This document shows positions 26,376 through 34,531 of a stretch of DNA of 64,000 nucleotides, piece after piece. The notes below the pieces were generated by a model. That model did not search any database and was not told the origin of the DNA. It was given only the letters and a program-made list of their open reading frames with translations. The DNA lies in NCBI GenBank assembly GCA_963833505.1, contig CAWHYG010000004.1:1-64000 (forward strand), read 5' to 3'. Source of the stretch: CAWHYG01 sp963833505. Lineage in GTDB: Bacteria; Eisenbacteria; RBG-16-71-46; CAIMUX01. Numbering within the stretch: position 1 is the stretch's first letter; each line of letters opens with the position of its first letter. The translations under genes and the position numbers were made by a program.

Positions 26376-27320
26376 CGCTCGCCCCCTTTGGGTTCTCGCC
26401 GGTCCCTTTAGGCGCCGCCGTGACGGCAGGGACTATAGCATGCGATGGCCCGCCACTCCAGCTTGGCCGGAGGCGCTGGGCGGGGTCTGGCGGAGTTAGT
26501 CGCGGCAGGGACGCCGGTCACCCGGCACCGTCCGCGCGGCTAAAGACGTGCGCAATTGAGCCATCCAGCTCGTCGGGCCGAGTCCTGGTGCGCTGGTCCG
26601 CGGGCTTCGTTCGTCAGATCCCGCCGCTTCGACACTGCCCGGGGCCTCGGAAGCGGCCGCTGATCAGCGTTCCTTCAACCGCAAGAGAACGTAGTCTCAT
26701 GAGAGTGCCCGCGCAAGGCGAATGAGGGCACCGCCTGCAGCCGTGGAGATCGCCCCGCCTGAAACCCGCAACGGACAGCGCTCCCGAGGCTTGCGTCCTT
26801 CGATGGCTGGGACCCGATGAGACGGCAGTGCGGAGAACAGCGTGTTGGGAACGGCGAGCCTATCAATGTGTACGCCGAGCAGCGCGCAGGCCAACAGGCT
26901 GGGATTTGTACAAACGGCAAGTGCGAAGTTCCATTCGACCGTGACTGGGGATCATTGAAAGACCTTGACAAATGCGCGTGGCCGGCCTATGCTTCGGCCA
27001 GTTCGATAGCGCTGATCACGATTTCGCCCCGAGAGGCAAACAGATCACGCCGGTGGACTACGATCTCGTTTTCAGTGACCGCCCCATCAGAAAACAATCT
27101 TCTCTCAGCGCGGCACACGAGGTCCCTTGAGGCGGCGAGCTGGTTTGGACTGGCTCGGCCGCCTTCTCTTTTGTCGAAGCAGGGGAACCAAGCACCTTCG
27201 CTCCCCCGATTCACGCTGCGCTTGGACCTTGTCCCCGTCCTTTGACCACACGGGAGTTCGCTCCCCTAGATTGTCGTGTCCAGCCCCGGTCGTCGGGCAG
27301 TCGCGCGCCGATCGTTGACT
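26376..27320. other. gene-poor stretch, nothing recognised
   Basis: This is 945 bp between the broken signalling gene and the serpin remnant. Short frames on both strands show no recognisable domain, and no RNA gene was seen. It is probably decayed coding sequence. Confidence 0.5.
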
Positions 27321-27776
27321 CGGATCGTCGACCCGGCCCAGGAACAGCACGCTTCCCGTCACCTGGTCCCAAATCAGAAACAGGGACGGGTGAGCCGCCA
27401 CGAAGAGGCGGTTCGCGACCAGAAGCTGGTATCCGCCCCTGCTGGAATCGGCTGACCCGTACTGCAAGCTCCGCTGCACGGCCCCGAGGATCGGGTGAAG
27501 CTGACCCTGCCCGAACGGGAAGTGCAGAACCTGCACCATCTCGGTTTCCGTCGTGCCCCGGGCACCTGCCCAGGTCATGGCCAGGCGGTCGAGATGCTCC
27601 CCGGCTGACTTTTCACGCGGTCATGGAGATCCAGGGCGGACGCGGTATTCCCGTCCACCACGGGTCCGAGATCCGGCTGCAGTTCCGCCGGAATCTGCCG
27701 GCTGGTCCAGCCCGGGGGCGGAGTCGGGACCACCGGTGTGCTGCCGCCGCTGTTGTCACCGTTGTTGGAGTTGGGC
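27321..27776 (-). pseudogene. serpin remnant (body), 5' end cut by a transposon
   Basis: On the minus strand a linker-rich start (NSNNGDNSGGSTPVV) is followed by VVDGNTASALDLHDRVKSQPG, then SISTA, then in a shifted frame MTWAGARGTTETEMVQVLHF. This is the conserved N-terminal half of serpins (usually SPYSISTALAMTWAGARG). After GGYQLLVANRLF it jumps directly to AAHPSLFLIWDQVTGSVLFLGRV, the terminal serpin strands. So there is a one-base loss at about 27583, a small gap before SIST, and a large internal deletion that removed the reactive-centre loop. The inhibitor cannot be functional. Confidence 0.82.
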
Positions 27777-28023
27777 TGTAGCCCGTCACTCTTTCCCGCC
27801 GTTTCAGGCATCCCCGTCGTCACAGTAAGAGGGTAGAAAAGCCGTTGCGGATTCCGCAATGTGGGACGTTTCGTGTCACACACACGTACCCGCAACGGAG
27901 GACGTGGACCACGGCTGTGCTTGACCGGCCCGCCGTGAGCCACGTGACTGTATCGAGAGCATACTCTCGCTCGACCTGTCTGCCTACCGGGCAGCGATCA
28001 TCGCGGTCCATGATCTCGGCTCC

Positions 28024-28701
28024 ATGGTCGAGTCTTCCGGCCTGCGCTGCGGCAAGTGCGGGACTTCGCATTGCGCCCGCCTTCATGCCGTGCGGTATCG
28101 CAAGCGCATCACCGATCTCGTCACGGGCGCGATCTTCGAGAACCTGCCCATCCGGCGGGTCATCTTCTGCGATGGAACAACCGGATCTCTGGTCCCGGCC
28201 GATGTTTGGCGCGGTCGTTTCACCATCGGGTCCGTGCTCGAGGCCGTCGTCCGGACGCATCGCGACGGGGTCGGCGCCGCCGGCGAGTGGGCCCTGTATG
28301 GCGGGACCGGAGAGGAGATGGTCTCTGACCGCACCCTTCGTCGTTGGCTCGAGGTGGTTCGCACCCGGCTCATCGGCTCGGGCTTCTCCTGGCTGGGTCC
28401 CCGGCTCGGTCTGTCCTGGTCCGACCACGCGCCCGTCGCGACGCAGTTGGAGATGCTCCTGGACCAAGTGACCGGCCCGGTGCTCGCCGGCTTCCGGGCC
28501 CTGAGCGGCCGCGCCGTGCTCGACAAGCCGTCCGAAAACCCGTCTTCCACGGCGCGCTCGACTGCGCGACGGATCCCGGGGCGTCCCGCTCCGGCTCTTC
28601 CACCCGTCACGCCTTCGTCCACACGTCCGCGGGGAGCATGGTCCCGCCTCCGACGCCGGGATCCACCCCGGCGTGAACCCAAGGAGGTCGAACCACCATG
28701 A
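28024..28701 (+). CDS. transposon accessory protein (DUF6431-like, zinc-finger head)
   Basis: This 225-residue product has a CGKCGTSHC metal-binding-like start and a helical region with VSDRTLRRWLEVVRTRL that may bind DNA. From memory this layout corresponds to DUF6431 proteins found next to transposases. The C-terminal 60 residues are proline/arginine-rich. Coding-like sequence (ILSLDLSAYRAAIIAVHDLGS) continues upstream of ATG 28024 in frame without any ATG, GTG or TTG before a stop. The true start may therefore be non-standard, or the 5' end is damaged. The stop overlaps the transposase start (ATGA), with AAGGAGG upstream. Confidence 0.6.
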   Translation: MVESSGLRCGKCGTSHCARLHAVRYRKRITDLVTGAIFENLPIRRVIFCDGTTGSLVPADVWRGRFTIGSVLEAVVRTHRDGVGAAGEWALYGGTGEEMVSDRTLRRWLEVVRTRLIGSGFSWLGPRLGLSWSDHAPVATQLEMLLDQVTGPVLAGFRALSGRAVLDKPSENPSSTARSTARRIPGRPAPALPPVTPSSTRPRGAWSRLRRRDPPRREPKEVEPP

Positions 28702-30047
28702 TCGAAGACCGCGTACGTCCCCCGAGACCCACGCCCCGCGACTGGGCCGTCTTCCGCTACGGCCTCATCAGCGAGGCCACGCGTCCGCTTGCACACGAGG
28801 TTGTCTCCCAGACCCTGGCCCGCGTCGCCGCCCGCCAACACGCCCTGCCCGACGGATCGCTCCATCGCTTCAGCGTCTCCACCCTCCGCGCCTGGCTGCA
28901 CGCCTACCGGCGGGGCGGCCTCGACGCACTTCTGCCCCGGGCCCGAGGGGACAAAGGAACCTTCCGCAAGCTCGACGACGACACCGCCGAGATCATCGCC
29001 CGACATCGCGTCCAGCACCGGGAACTCTCGGTCAAGCTCTTCCACCAGATCCTGCACGAGGACGGCGTGCTTCAAGGCGGTGTCCGCATCTGCGAGGCCA
29101 CCCTGCGCCGCTTCCTCAAGGCACGCAACCTCGACCGGCCCGTCCGAGGCGCCCAGCGGGCCCGCGCCAAGTACGAGATGCCCCACCCCAACGATCTCTG
29201 GGTGGCCGACTTCATGCACGGACCCCACGTCCGCACCGAGAAAGGCAAGCGCCGCGCCATCCTCTGCGCCATCATCGACGACCACAGCCGCCTCGTCGCC
29301 GGAGCCCGCTTCGCCCTCGGCGAGGACACCGCCGAGCTCCTACACACGTTCCGGGATGCCATCGCCGCCTACGGCATCCCGAAGCGCTTCTACTGCGACA
29401 ACGGTCCGGCCTTCGGGTCCCATCACCTGGCTGAAGCCTGCGCGCGCATCGGCTGCGCGCTGCTCCACAGCGAGCCCTTCGACTCCCCGTCCCGAGGCAA
29501 GATCGAACGCTTCTTCCGCACCGTCCGCCTCCGCTTCCTTCCGCGACTGACCGACCGGGATCTCGATTCCCTCGACACTCTCCGGGAACGCCTCGAACCA
29601 TGGCTCCGCGATGACTACCACCTCCGCAGGCACGGCGGCATCGGCATGAAGCCTCTCGATCGATACCTTGCCGGGGCCGAGGAGACCCTCATCCAACGTC
29701 TGGCACCCCACGAGATCGACCACGCGTTCATGGGACGGATCAACCGCGTCGTCCGCAACGATGCCACCGTCAAGATCGACGGCCTCTTCTACGAGGTCCC
29801 CCCGGGGTTCATCGGACACCGCGTCGAACTCCGCTTCCCCGCCGCCCGGCCCGAGGAGCTCTTCCTCTATCTGAACGACCAACCCGTGACCGCGATCAAG
29901 CCCGTCGACCTCGTCGACAATGCCCGCTTCCACGCACACGCCGTCGAACTCAACTACGCCGAGATCCTCCGACGACGACAGGAAGAAGAAGCCGACCTGC
30001 CGGCCAAAACCCCGGGGACCTTCGCCGGGACCGAGGTGTCGTCATGA
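28698..30047 (+). CDS. DDE transposase with Mu-type C-terminal barrel
   Basis: This 449-residue integrase-fold transposase has N-terminal helix-turn-helix segments (LHRFSVSTLRAWLHAYRRGG). The core carries NDLWVADFMHGPHV (first Asp), RFYCDNGPAFGSHH (second Asp) and SRGKIERFFRTVRLRF (Glu). A C-terminal beta-barrel follows (NDATVKIDGLFYEVPPGFIG) as in Mu-transpos_C proteins. It is coupled by ATGA overlaps to the upstream DUF6431-like gene and the downstream ATPase gene, the arrangement of TniA/TniB-like or IS481/ExeA-type elements. It looks intact, so the element may still be active. Confidence 0.9.
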   Translation: MIEDRVRPPRPTPRDWAVFRYGLISEATRPLAHEVVSQTLARVAARQHALPDGSLHRFSVSTLRAWLHAYRRGGLDALLPRARGDKGTFRKLDDDTAEIIARHRVQHRELSVKLFHQILHEDGVLQGGVRICEATLRRFLKARNLDRPVRGAQRARAKYEMPHPNDLWVADFMHGPHVRTEKGKRRAILCAIIDDHSRLVAGARFALGEDTAELLHTFRDAIAAYGIPKRFYCDNGPAFGSHHLAEACARIGCALLHSEPFDSPSRGKIERFFRTVRLRFLPRLTDRDLDSLDTLRERLEPWLRDDYHLRRHGGIGMKPLDRYLAGAEETLIQRLAPHEIDHAFMGRINRVVRNDATVKIDGLFYEVPPGFIGHRVELRFPAARPEELFLYLNDQPVTAIKPVDLVDNARFHAHAVELNYAEILRRRQEEEADLPAKTPGTFAGTEVSS

Positions 30048-30838
30048 TCGAGGCGCGCTTCGGACTCAAGGCCAGGCCGTTCGACAAAAACATCCAGAGC
30101 CGTGACCTCTATCCCTGGCCCGGACTCGAGGAACTCGATGCCCGGCTCGAGATGTGCAAGCGATCCCGCGGCCTCATGCTCCTGACCGGAGAGCCCGGAA
30201 CCGGCAAGACCGTCGCTCTCCGACGCTTCGTCGACCGACTCAACGCGGAGCACTACCTGCCCATCTACCTCCCCCTGGCCACCGTCACCGTCCTTGATGC
30301 CTACGCCCAGCTCAACCGCGCCCTCGGAGGACAGGAGGTGCGAAGCAAAAGTCTGCTCTTCCGCGAGATCCAGCACGGGGTCGCACAGCTGGCCGCCCAG
30401 GGAAAGCAGCCCGTCCTCATTCTCGACGAAGCCGATCTCCTCCGCTCCGCCCTCTTCGACGAACTCCGCATCCTGCTCAACTTCGAGATGGACTCCAAGG
30501 ACCCGCTTCTACTCATCCTCGCCGGACAGCCCCAGCTCCTGGCCAAGCTCACCCTCCGCATCCATCTGCCCTTCCGCCAGCGCGTGGCCATGCGCTTCCG
30601 CATGCCCCCCATGGACGAGACCCACACCCGCGGCTACGTCGAACATCACCTCCGACTGGCCGGCCGCAAACAACGCCTCTTCACCGACGAGGCGCTCCTC
30701 CAGATCTTCGTCCAGTCCGGAGGCGTTCCCAGGACGATCGGCAACCTGGCACTGACCGCCATGTTCAACGCCGCCGGCCGCGCCAAGGATCTCGTCGAAC
30801 TCGACGATGTCATCGCGGCCTGCAAGGAGATGAATTGA
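30044..30838 (+). CDS. ExeA/TniB-like AAA ATPase of the transposon
   Basis: This 264-residue ATPase has Walker A LTGEPGTGKTVALRR (about residues 47-61), Walker B PVLILDEADLL and a sensor region LLILAGQPQLLAKL. It starts FGLKARPFDKNI, the typical ExeA/TniB opening. Such proteins select targets and activate the transposase. ATG 30044 overlaps the transposase stop, and its own stop overlaps the next start (TGATG), so the genes are co-translated. Confidence 0.9.
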   Translation: MIEARFGLKARPFDKNIQSRDLYPWPGLEELDARLEMCKRSRGLMLLTGEPGTGKTVALRRFVDRLNAEHYLPIYLPLATVTVLDAYAQLNRALGGQEVRSKSLLFREIQHGVAQLAAQGKQPVLILDEADLLRSALFDELRILLNFEMDSKDPLLLILAGQPQLLAKLTLRIHLPFRQRVAMRFRMPPMDETHTRGYVEHHLRLAGRKQRLFTDEALLQIFVQSGGVPRTIGNLALTAMFNAAGRAKDLVELDDVIAACKEMN

Positions 30839-31107
30839 TGAAGAACGAGGAATCGGCCGAGATCGCCCTCGGTCGCGCCGCCGTCAACCTCACCGCACTC
30901 CTCGACCGGGAGATGGACGCCGTCTTCCAAAATCTCCTGGAGGAACTCGACCTCGCCTCCTCATGCGAACGCCGCCGCGCCGTCACCGCCAACCGCGTCG
31001 TCCTTCTTTGCCGGAACCTCGCCGGAGAGATCCGGCGCTACGAGCACTTCTACCGCCTGCACCGACGCGAACAGGTGACCGGGGAAGAGGAGGAAATCGA
31101 GTTCTGA
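30838..31107 (+). CDS. small helical protein at the end of the transposon operon
   Basis: This 89-residue, charged, probably all-helical protein (LTALLDREMDAVFQNLLEEL, then VVLLCRNLAGEIRRYEHFYR) starts at ATG 30838 inside the ATPase stop codon. I do not recognise the family. Its position as the coupled fourth gene suggests an accessory role in transposition or target choice. Confidence 0.65.
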   Translation: MKNEESAEIALGRAAVNLTALLDREMDAVFQNLLEELDLASSCERRRAVTANRVVLLCRNLAGEIRRYEHFYRLHRREQVTGEEEEIEF

Positions 31108-31117
31108 ACCGGACGGA

Positions 31118-31165
31118 CAGGCACGGCTGCGTGAGGGAAACCCGGCCGGCACGCAGCCGTGCCTG
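31118..31165 (+). terminator. hairpin after the transposon operon
   Basis: CAGGCACGGCTGCGTG (31118-31133) and its perfect reverse complement (31150-31165) form a 16-bp stem with a 16-nt loop, 10 bp after the last stop codon. There is no T-run, so it could also be a subterminal structure of the element. Confidence 0.55.
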
Positions 31166-31265
31166 CCACGCCACTCGCCACACGCACGCTCGACTACGCG
31201 ACGCCGCTCATCCGGTCTCGCTCGTCAATCCGACACGGGGGAGCAGAACAGTGTGGCAGGCTACA

Positions 31266-31397
31266 GTTGCCGGAATTGGTCAGCGCCGGCGAGGTGATGT
31301 GACTGCTCTTGAAGCAACCGGGCAGAAGGACGAGGACCACTGCCAGTGGGATCACCAGGAATCCGAACCGGGAACCAGCGCGCCACCGCAATCGCAT
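31266..31397 (-). pseudogene. isolated lipoprotein signal peptide, probably the missing 5' end of the serpin gene
   Basis: ATG 31397 opens a classic lipoprotein leader (RFGFLVIPLAVVLVLLPGC, lipobox LPGC) followed by a hydrophilic linker SSHITSPALTNSGN, which ends exactly at the inferred transposon boundary. The serpin remnant at 27776 resumes in the same orientation with another Asn/Gly/Ser linker. Joined, they would give a lipid-anchored serpin, a known bacterial arrangement. Confidence 0.65.
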
Positions 31398-31801
31398 GGA
31401 ATTGCCTCCTTCCGGCCGCCCGGTGTACGGGCCAACCTGAATGTTCGGCCTTCCTCGACAGCAAGCTTACTCCTGGTCGGAAAGTGAAACAACGGGGTTC
31501 GTCCGCAGGAGGAGCCGACCCGTGGGAGCCTTCAGCGATCGGACCGACATCGAGAGAATCCTGTTTGCGGTGTTCATGCACGAGAGCCGTAAGCAGGGAA
31601 CAGCCAGCCCCTTCCCACTCCTGACACAGAGGTCGTGACACTACCCCCGGCCCGGCCCCCTTTCCGCCCGGAGGCGAACGGGCGTGTTATCAATGCGCCG
31701 GCCGGGGACTGAACACGGCGGGCCGGTCGCTCGAATTCCGGCGTGACCGCCTCCCGCTCGAGTGCCTGTTCAAGTCCGGGAATCCCGGCGAGAGAGGGGC
31801 C
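31398..31801. other. intergenic, nothing recognised
   Basis: This is 404 bp between the lipoprotein leader fragment (minus strand) and the next plus-strand lipoprotein gene. Neither strand shows a convincing gene. It must contain the old serpin promoter, but no clear boxes were identified. Confidence 0.4.
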
Positions 31802-32872
31802 GTGGCTCGACGATCTGGATTTGTCCTCACCGCGGGATCCGCCCCTCAGCGGTTCCTTCTCTCGTCCGCCATTCTGTTGCTGTCCTTGATGGCCTCATGC
31901 GCTTCCGAGAAATCCACCAACCCCCGATCCGGCCCCCCACCGGCACCGAGCTACATCCACTTCGAGTCAAAGGAATACGACTTGGCCAGCGGCGCGGGGG
32001 CCCTGATGGTTCGCGTCGTCCGGGCGGACACCCTCGGATGGACACCGTTCAAGCTCTACTGGTCGCCTTCCGGGACGACAGCCTCGAGCTTCGGTGACAG
32101 CCTGTGGTTCAGTCCCGGAGATCGCGCTCTCCTCATCCCGCTCGCCTGGGAAAATGGCGTATCACCGTCCCCTGGAACCGAGCTCCGGCTTGTCATTCAG
32201 GAGGATTACCCGGTGTCGCTAGGCCCTCCGGAATCCGCGTTGATCCATATCGTTCCGCAGTCGCCTCCGCTGTTTGGTCACCCGATCCACTTCCCGCTGG
32301 AGATCGGGAACGTCTGGGAATACGACGGGCTCCGATGGGAAGTGGACGAGGGGCATACCTCGGAGACCGATCGAATCGTGGGCTCGGCCCGCTTTCACGG
32401 CAAGGTCTACGCCGTCATGCAGCGGGTCACGATCTCCCGCGGGGTGGCTCAAACGGATTCGCTCTATCTCCGGCAGGAGAACAACCTTCTTCTCGAGGTG
32501 GTTCCATCGGATACGTCGAACTACTTCTGGGGTAAGACCTATCCGTGGGTCGCTGCGGACCTGCTGGGATCGGCCGGCACGACCTGGACCCCCTACCAGG
32601 ACGATGATGACGCAAGCGTCCAGTCCCAGAGCGTCGGGCCGGCTGCGATCCTCGGGGCGGGCGTCACCTATCGAGCCTGGAGGACGACCATGGGCACGTA
32701 CGTCAACTGGGACGGGGAACAATACGAATCGCAAAGCACCGAAATGACCGTCGAGGATTCCGTCGGCGTGGTCCGGTGGGACATCACAGTAGGGGGGCTC
32801 CTCGACATGGTGGGAACGTGGGGCTGGGGGGGTACCGCCTTCCTGCACGCCCATCATGGGCCCGGGCGCTGA
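31802..32872 (+). CDS. lipoprotein of unknown function
   Basis: This 356-residue protein starts at GTG 31802 with a lipoprotein signal peptide (FLLSSAILLLSLMASC, Cys about residue 33) and a Pro/Ser linker. About residues 50-145 look like a beta-sandwich domain (YIHFESKEYDLASGAGALMVRV). About residues 160-350 form a second region that begins HFPLEIGNVWEYD, a phrase common in FCB lipoproteins that bear beta-barrel-like repeats. No catalytic motif was seen. It should be anchored in the outer membrane or periplasm. It stands alone. Confidence 0.75.
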   Translation: MARRSGFVLTAGSAPQRFLLSSAILLLSLMASCASEKSTNPRSGPPPAPSYIHFESKEYDLASGAGALMVRVVRADTLGWTPFKLYWSPSGTTASSFGDSLWFSPGDRALLIPLAWENGVSPSPGTELRLVIQEDYPVSLGPPESALIHIVPQSPPLFGHPIHFPLEIGNVWEYDGLRWEVDEGHTSETDRIVGSARFHGKVYAVMQRVTISRGVAQTDSLYLRQENNLLLEVVPSDTSNYFWGKTYPWVAADLLGSAGTTWTPYQDDDDASVQSQSVGPAAILGAGVTYRAWRTTMGTYVNWDGEQYESQSTEMTVEDSVGVVRWDITVGGLLDMVGTWGWGGTAFLHAHHGPGR

Positions 32873-33157
32873 GGATCGATCCCACTGCGGTCCGAAAGGC
32901 CGCAAGTGCGGACTCCCGAACGCCCGGATTGTGGTCTTCGACGACGCAATCGGCGCCACCCACGTCTTCCTTGCTCGAGCGCGCGACTCGAGGAAGTAGC
33001 GGGTCCATTCCCCGGATCGGGAGGCGCTCGTCGGCGATGCCGCCGGATTTTCGCTCGCGCTTTGCCGCTGGAACGGGACTAACATCCGCCTTGCACGGAG
33101 GGTTCCCTCGATGAAACCCGGTCTCCGACTTCCGACATCGACAGGAAGGGAGGAGCG

Positions 33158-34381
33158 ATGACCACGCTTGGCTCTTGGATCGCCCCTTGCGGCATTGACT
33201 GCGCGCGCGAGTGCCGGATCTACCGCGGCCCGGACGACTCGGAGATTGCCCCCGAAGCGATGAACTCCCGGGCCGGCCGGTGCCGGCCGGCGGGGCGGCC
33301 GGAATCCTACCGGTGTTCCGGATGCCGGGGAACGAAAGGCGGGCGCTGGTCGCCGGCGTGCCGGATCCGGAGCTGCTGCATCGATCGCCGCCAGCTCGAG
33401 TCCTGCGGCGACTGCGGAATCTTCCCCTGCAACCCGCTCCGAGCCCAGGCTCGCCGGGGCGATCTTCACGCCCGCGGGCTCGAGCGCCTGGAGGCCTGGA
33501 AAGCCGGCCTTGCGACGTTTCTGGCGCTCATCTGCCTTCTCGGAATCGGGATCCGTCCGTCGTTGGCGTCCCCGGCGACGCGAGGGCCTGGCGCCGCTAT
33601 CGCCGAAAACGCCCCTGCTCAGGAAACGCCGTCGGGTTCGAGCCACGCTGTTCCGTCTCCGCCGGGCGCCGGCCAGGCGTCGAATCCCCCCGGCGATTTC
33701 CCCGTTCGCTTCGATTCGGAGGTCATCCACCTTCGGATCGTCGGAGATTCGTTGGAGGTGGACGGCAGCTATTTTCTGGCCTGCCGCCCTTGGAAGGCGC
33801 CGAAAGTCGAGCTCATCTATCCCTATCCGAGCGACGATCGTCTTGGCGGCGCCCGCATGCTTTCTCTCGAAGGACGAGGCCGGGGCAAGCCATGGGAGCC
33901 GCTCTCGTTCGAGGAGATTCCGCCGGCCCACGGGGCGCGCTGGTGGATTCCGCTGGGGATTTCCGACACTCTCGAGGTCCGCGCGGTTTATCGCCAGGCG
34001 ATTCTGGGCCGTTACGCCCGGTACATCGTGACTTCGACCAAAGCGTGGGGCCGCCCGCTGCGAAAAGCCCGTTTTGAGGTCACGCTTCCGCCGGCGACCC
34101 ACCCGGTGTCGTTCAGCTTCCCCTTCATCCAAGAGACCATTGATGGAAGCCACGTCTTCGTCTTCGAGACGACCGACTTCCTGCCGAATCGCGACATCAC
34201 CGTCGAGTGGACCGCGCCGGGCGACACGCTGCCGGTGGCTCCGAGATCTGAGCCCCTCGAGTCCGATCCTGACCGGCACGAGCGCGAGAGATCCGAACCT
34301 GGTCAGCCCGACCACGACAGGCCCGCGCCCGGTCAGCCCGACCACGACAGATCGGAACCGCCGTCAACTCCGGGGCGTTGA
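33158..34381 (+). CDS. DUF3795 domain fused to a membrane segment and an extracytoplasmic domain
   Basis: Residues 1-100 are a DUF3795 cysteine-rich module (IAPCGIDCARECRIYRG, CSGCRGTKGG, CRIRSCCIDRRQLESCGDCGIFPC), probably metal-binding. Residues 112-130 (GLATFLALICLLGIGIRPSLA) resemble a signal peptide or membrane anchor. Residues 180-375 are a soluble beta-rich domain (VRFDSEVIHLRIVGDSLEVDG, then FVFETTDFLPNRDITVEW). A charged tail repeats PGQPDHDR. There is no internal start codon at the junction, so it is either a true fusion or two genes joined by loss of a stop. The start has GGGAGG upstream. Confidence 0.7.
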   Translation: MTTLGSWIAPCGIDCARECRIYRGPDDSEIAPEAMNSRAGRCRPAGRPESYRCSGCRGTKGGRWSPACRIRSCCIDRRQLESCGDCGIFPCNPLRAQARRGDLHARGLERLEAWKAGLATFLALICLLGIGIRPSLASPATRGPGAAIAENAPAQETPSGSSHAVPSPPGAGQASNPPGDFPVRFDSEVIHLRIVGDSLEVDGSYFLACRPWKAPKVELIYPYPSDDRLGGARMLSLEGRGRGKPWEPLSFEEIPPAHGARWWIPLGISDTLEVRAVYRQAILGRYARYIVTSTKAWGRPLRKARFEVTLPPATHPVSFSFPFIQETIDGSHVFVFETTDFLPNRDITVEWTAPGDTLPVAPRSEPLESDPDRHERERSEPGQPDHDRPAPGQPDHDRSEPPSTPGR

Positions 34382-34531
34382 GGAGGGGCTCAGCGACGCA
34401 GCCGGCGCTGATTGGCGTGTGCTCGGGGCCCGGCGGATCCGATTGCGATGGCGCGCACACAAGCGGTCGAAGGACTCGATTGCGATGGCGCACGCATCGG
34501 CGAACGAGCGAACCCGATCACGCCCGCATTC

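Larger units (their letters stand above)
27777..31265 (+). mobile_element. 3.5-kb transposon: DUF6431-like, DDE transposase, ExeA-like ATPase, small protein
   Basis: Four tightly overlapping plus-strand genes are bounded by imperfect inverted ends. The left end is TGTAGCCCGTCAC and the right end, reverse-complemented, is TGTAGCCTGCCAC (11 of 13). Both begin TGT/ACA like Tn7/Tn5053-type ends. The flanks support the boundaries: just left is a serpin lacking its 5' end, just right is an isolated lipoprotein signal peptide in the matching orientation. No perfect target duplication was found (GTTGGGC against GTTGCCG). Confidence 0.7.

Noticed and set aside
27773..31272. Perfect target-site duplication for the 3.5-kb transposon
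   Set aside because: Flanking 7-mers GTTGGGC and GTTGCCG share only the first four bases; no exact duplication of 4-9 bp was found.
32219..34345. 708-codon minus-strand frame
   Set aside because: Antisense to the lipoprotein and DUF3795 genes; composition is arginine/glycine-rich with no domain.
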